Source: an uncultured Gemmataceae bacterium
GTDB lineage: Bacteria > Planctomycetota > Planctomycetia > Gemmatales > Gemmataceae
Length of the DNA: 64,000 bases
Direction of reading: 5' to 3'
Assembly: GCA_937923405.1 (NCBI GenBank)
Contig: CALDUY010000002.1
Span: 558,001 to 622,000 of the forward strand
The translations under genes were made by a program, and so were the position numbers. The first letter of the stretch is position 1. Each line of letters opens with the position of its first letter. Below, one piece after another: positions 61,471 through 64,000 of this stretch. The notes under the pieces were generated by a model. The model was not told where the DNA came from. It made no database searches and saw nothing but the letters and a program-made list of their open reading frames with translations.

Positions 61471-62787
61471 ATGAAGATAGCCTATATCACTGCTGGGGCA
61501 GCGGGGATGTTCTGTGGTTCCTGTATGCGGGACAACACCCTAGTAGCAGCCCTGTGCCAGTGCGGTCATGATGCCCACTTGATCCCGACTTATACACCGA
61601 TTCGCACCGATGAGGAAGACGTCAGCGAGCAACGCATCTTCTTCGGCGGCATCAATGTCTACCTCCAGCAAAAATTCTCCTTGTTCCGCCACACGCCCTG
61701 GATGCTCGATCGCTTGCTCGATCTACGCGGGTTGCTTCGCTGGGTCAGTCGCTTTGCTGTCAAGACACGAGCCGAGGATCTCGGGGATTTGACGGTGTCG
61801 ATGCTTCAGGGAGAACACGGTCATCAGAAAAAAGAGATCGAAAAACTAGTTCTTTGGCTGAAGCAACATGCTCCCCCAGAGATCATTAATCTCACCAACC
61901 TGCTGCTTTCCGGGATCGTGCCTGAGTTGAAGAAACAGTTTCCCAACGTGCCGGTGTTGGCTTCTTTGCAAGGGGACGACATCTTCACAGAATCCTTGCC
62001 AGCAGAATCGCGACGCCTCGCCTTGGAGCTGATCTGTCAACATGCCGAGTTGATCGACGCCTTTATCGCCACGAGTGCCTATTACGCCGATGCCATGTCG
62101 TCGTATTTTCGTTTGCCCAGGGAGAAAATTCACGTCGTTTATCCTGGAATCAATCCAGCCGGCCATGCGATGCGGCCTGCTCGTTCGGAGCAACCCTTCA
62201 CCATCGGTTATTTTGCCCGCATCTGTCCGGAGAAGGGGTTCCACCAGATGATTGAGGCGTTTCGCCGGTTCAAACGCCTGCCAGGGACCGAGTCGGCGAC
62301 CCTTTACGCCTCCGGTTGGTTGGGGGCCAATCAGCGGTCCTTTTTCCAAGCCCAGGTCAACCTGCTCAAACAAGATCAGCTGTTAAACCACTTTGTTCAT
62401 CTGGAATGTCCGGATCACGTCAGCAAGGTTCAGTTTCTGCACGCTCTAGACGTGCTGAGTGTGCCGACGATCTACAAGGAACCCAAGGGTTTGTACATTC
62501 TTGAGGCACTCCTCAACGGCGTTCCCGTGGTCCAGCCACGGCACGGATCGTTTCCCGAACTCCTCGAACAAACTGGAGGAGGTTTGCTGGTCGAGCCAGA
62601 AAATCCCGATGCGTTGGCCGCCGCTTGGCTGGAGTTGATGCACGATCGACGTCGAGCAACCGAGTTGGGCGAGCGTGGCCGCGCTGCTGTTCTGGAGCGT
62701 TTCACCGCCCAACACATGGCCGAGGCGACCTTGCGCGTTTACGCTCAAGTGCTGCAGCAACACCAGCTCACGGCATCTTCCGCGTGA
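61471..62787 (+). CDS. Glycosyltransferase family 4
   Basis: 438-aa GT-B glycosyltransferase that transfers a sugar from a nucleotide donor, probably to a lipid or surface glycan. N-terminal YITAGAAGMFCGSCMRDN replaces the usual glycine-rich start; the C-terminal donor site has GYFARICPEKGF, PTIYKEPKGLYILEAL with the EX7E-type glutamates and VVQPRHGSFPELLE. ATG 61471 gives the natural N-terminus. Acceptor not determinable. Confidence 0.88.
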   Translation: MKIAYITAGAAGMFCGSCMRDNTLVAALCQCGHDAHLIPTYTPIRTDEEDVSEQRIFFGGINVYLQQKFSLFRHTPWMLDRLLDLRGLLRWVSRFAVKTRAEDLGDLTVSMLQGEHGHQKKEIEKLVLWLKQHAPPEIINLTNLLLSGIVPELKKQFPNVPVLASLQGDDIFTESLPAESRRLALELICQHAELIDAFIATSAYYADAMSSYFRLPREKIHVVYPGINPAGHAMRPARSEQPFTIGYFARICPEKGFHQMIEAFRRFKRLPGTESATLYASGWLGANQRSFFQAQVNLLKQDQLLNHFVHLECPDHVSKVQFLHALDVLSVPTIYKEPKGLYILEALLNGVPVVQPRHGSFPELLEQTGGGLLVEPENPDALAAAWLELMHDRRRATELGERGRAAVLERFTAQHMAEATLRVYAQVLQQHQLTASSA

Positions 62788-62857
62788 CCTACTCCACACT
62801 TCGGGGTTGAGTATCCGAGTAGCCTTGTGCAGGAATGATTCTTACTGAGTACCTTCA

Positions 62858-63934
62858 ATGAATGATGTGACTCTCTCCAGTGGGTTGCGTGACTGGTTAC
62901 GTCTGGCTCTCGAAAGGGAGGCCTCGGATTTGCATTTGACCGTCGATCACCCACCAACGCTACGCCTGCACGGCGACTTGACAGAAACGGACCGGCCACC
63001 GCTGAACGCGGCCCAACTTCGCGAGGAGCTTCAGGGACTCTGTCCCGTGGAGGTCTGGCAGCGGCTGAATGTCGAGAAAAACGTGGACCTAGCTTTTGAC
63101 GTCGTGCTCGACGGTCAGTTGTGTCGATTTCGAGCCAACTTGTTTCATGCGGCAGGCCAACTCGCCGCTTGTTTCCGCATCGTGCCCTCGCGCATTCCGG
63201 ATCTGCAATGGGCTGGTTTTCCGCCCCAATTAGCCAATCGACTCGCACATCTGCTGGATGGCTTGGTGATCGTCACTGGCTCAACTGGTTCAGGCAAAAC
63301 GACCACGCTAGCCATGATTGTCGAACAACTGAATCAGGCAGGCGGCCATCGCATCATCACCGTGGAAGAACCGGTGGAATATCTCTATCCGCGAGCGAAA
63401 AACTCTGTAGTGACACAGCGCGAGGTGGGCACCGATGTCTTGTCATTCGCCGACGGGTTGCGTTCCGGACTGCGACAAGATCCCGACGTGATTCTCGTGG
63501 GCGAGATCCGTGATCGCGAGACGGCGCAGATGGCTCTTAGCGCCGCCGAGACGGGACATCTAGTTTTCACGACTCTGCACACCCGCGATGCCAAGGGAGC
63601 AATCAGCCGCTTTGCCGATCTGTTTCCCCAGGAGGCTCAACGCGACATCCGCTATCAGTTGGCTTCGAGTTTGCGTGCCGTGGTGGCCCAGCGTCTTCTG
63701 CCGGATCTGGAACTTGGACAGAAACGCCATCTCGCCTTGGAAGTGATGTGGAACAATAACCCCATCGCTAGCGCCATCCGTACCGGCAAGTTGGAGAGCA
63801 TCGACAACTACATCCTCAGCGGTCGTGCCGAGGGAATGATTAGTTTCGACGAATCGGTTCGCTTGCTGTTGCGCGAGGAGCGGATCTCGCGAGCTGTGGC
63901 CGAGGCCAACGTGCGCGATGTGTCGATGTTATGA
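62858..63934 (+). CDS. pilT: Type IV pilus retraction ATPase
   Basis: Hexameric ATPase that depolymerises type IV pili, powering twitching or DNA uptake. The 358-aa protein has the PilT N-terminal domain (EASDLHLT), Walker A GSTGSGKTTT, the Asp-box and Walker B region DPDVILVGEIRD, the His-box LVFTTLHT and the late AEGM segment. No other pilus gene is in the window. The next gene starts within its stop codon (ATGA). Confidence 0.93.
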   Translation: MNDVTLSSGLRDWLRLALEREASDLHLTVDHPPTLRLHGDLTETDRPPLNAAQLREELQGLCPVEVWQRLNVEKNVDLAFDVVLDGQLCRFRANLFHAAGQLAACFRIVPSRIPDLQWAGFPPQLANRLAHLLDGLVIVTGSTGSGKTTTLAMIVEQLNQAGGHRIITVEEPVEYLYPRAKNSVVTQREVGTDVLSFADGLRSGLRQDPDVILVGEIRDRETAQMALSAAETGHLVFTTLHTRDAKGAISRFADLFPQEAQRDIRYQLASSLRAVVAQRLLPDLELGQKRHLALEVMWNNNPIASAIRTGKLESIDNYILSGRAEGMISFDESVRLLLREERISRAVAEANVRDVSML

Positions 63935-64000
63935 GCGATCGAGGAACTCGCGTCCTTACCTGGCGCTACAGGGTGCGATTCATACACTACAACACTGTTC
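63931..64000 (+). CDS. 5' end of a further gene, cut by the window edge
   Basis: ATG 63931 overlaps the pilT stop by 4 bp, the coupling used throughout this region, and the frame stays open for 23 codons to the edge. Too little is present to assign a family. Confidence 0.4.
   Translation, partial: MSDRGTRVLTWRYRVRFIHYNTV

Overview
The window is bacterial chromosome from a planctomycete, most likely in or near the Gemmatales. I infer this from gene content, not from a marker gene: a DUF1559-like remnant, planctomycete-style ECF sigma factors with short TM partners, a SpoVG carrying a zinc ribbon, many secreted proteins of unknown function, Uma2 nucleases, and intergenic palindromes of the form AGGCTTTAGCCT and GGACGTAAGTCC. 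Genes are dense and many are joined by 4-bp ATGA or GTGA overlaps. No rRNA, CRISPR array or complete insertion sequence was seen; one tRNA (initiator tRNA-Met) was.

Layout. 1-2.5 kb: a membrane-anchored HtrA-like protease and an orphan N6-adenine methyltransferase. 2.6-11.1 kb: a complete chemosensory operon in the wspABCDEF order (MCP, CheW, CheR, Cys-rich CheW, CheA-REC, CheB), preceded by a REC-PP2C phosphatase where Wsp systems usually have the diguanylate cyclase WspR. 11.2-19.7 kb (minus): def-fmt-rsmB-uma2-miaB-glnE. 19.9-23.6 kb: an exported methyltransferase-like protein, moaD-moaE-moaA and an isoaspartyl peptidase. 23.6-30.8 kb: a Tat-exported acetolactate-synthase-like enzyme, an isolated tssE-tssF pair (type VI secretion baseplate) with an esterase-like gene 21 bp downstream, and an SDR.

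31.1-35.0 kb: the most unusual locus. Three tightly packed genes encode a MotA/ExbB-like channel subunit, an actin/Hsp70-like protein with a C-terminal FHA domain, and a protein with a MotB-like single TM helix (Asp17), about 270 residues of coiled coil and a von Willebrand A domain. It reads as a proton-driven stator whose usual OmpA/peptidoglycan-binding end is replaced by a VWA domain. 35-38.6 kb: repeats, secreted proteins and hairpins. 38.6-40.1 kb: ispE and spoVG. 40.3-44.9 kb: a chimeric ECF/DUF1559-like pseudogene, a Tat-exported metallophosphatase, a degenerate GH3 protein and an ECF sigma gene broken at a G7 run.

44.9-64 kb: secreted unknowns, a STAS protein, initiator tRNA, galE, an ABC ATPase beside a large membrane protein, a mazG-like gene, a TPR-peptidase, trpS, an FkbM methyltransferase, crcB, a glycosyltransferase, pilT, and the start of one more gene at the window edge. 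The REC-PP2C phosphatase, the STAS protein and the ECF factors could belong to partner-switching regulation, but no anti-sigma kinase is visible here.
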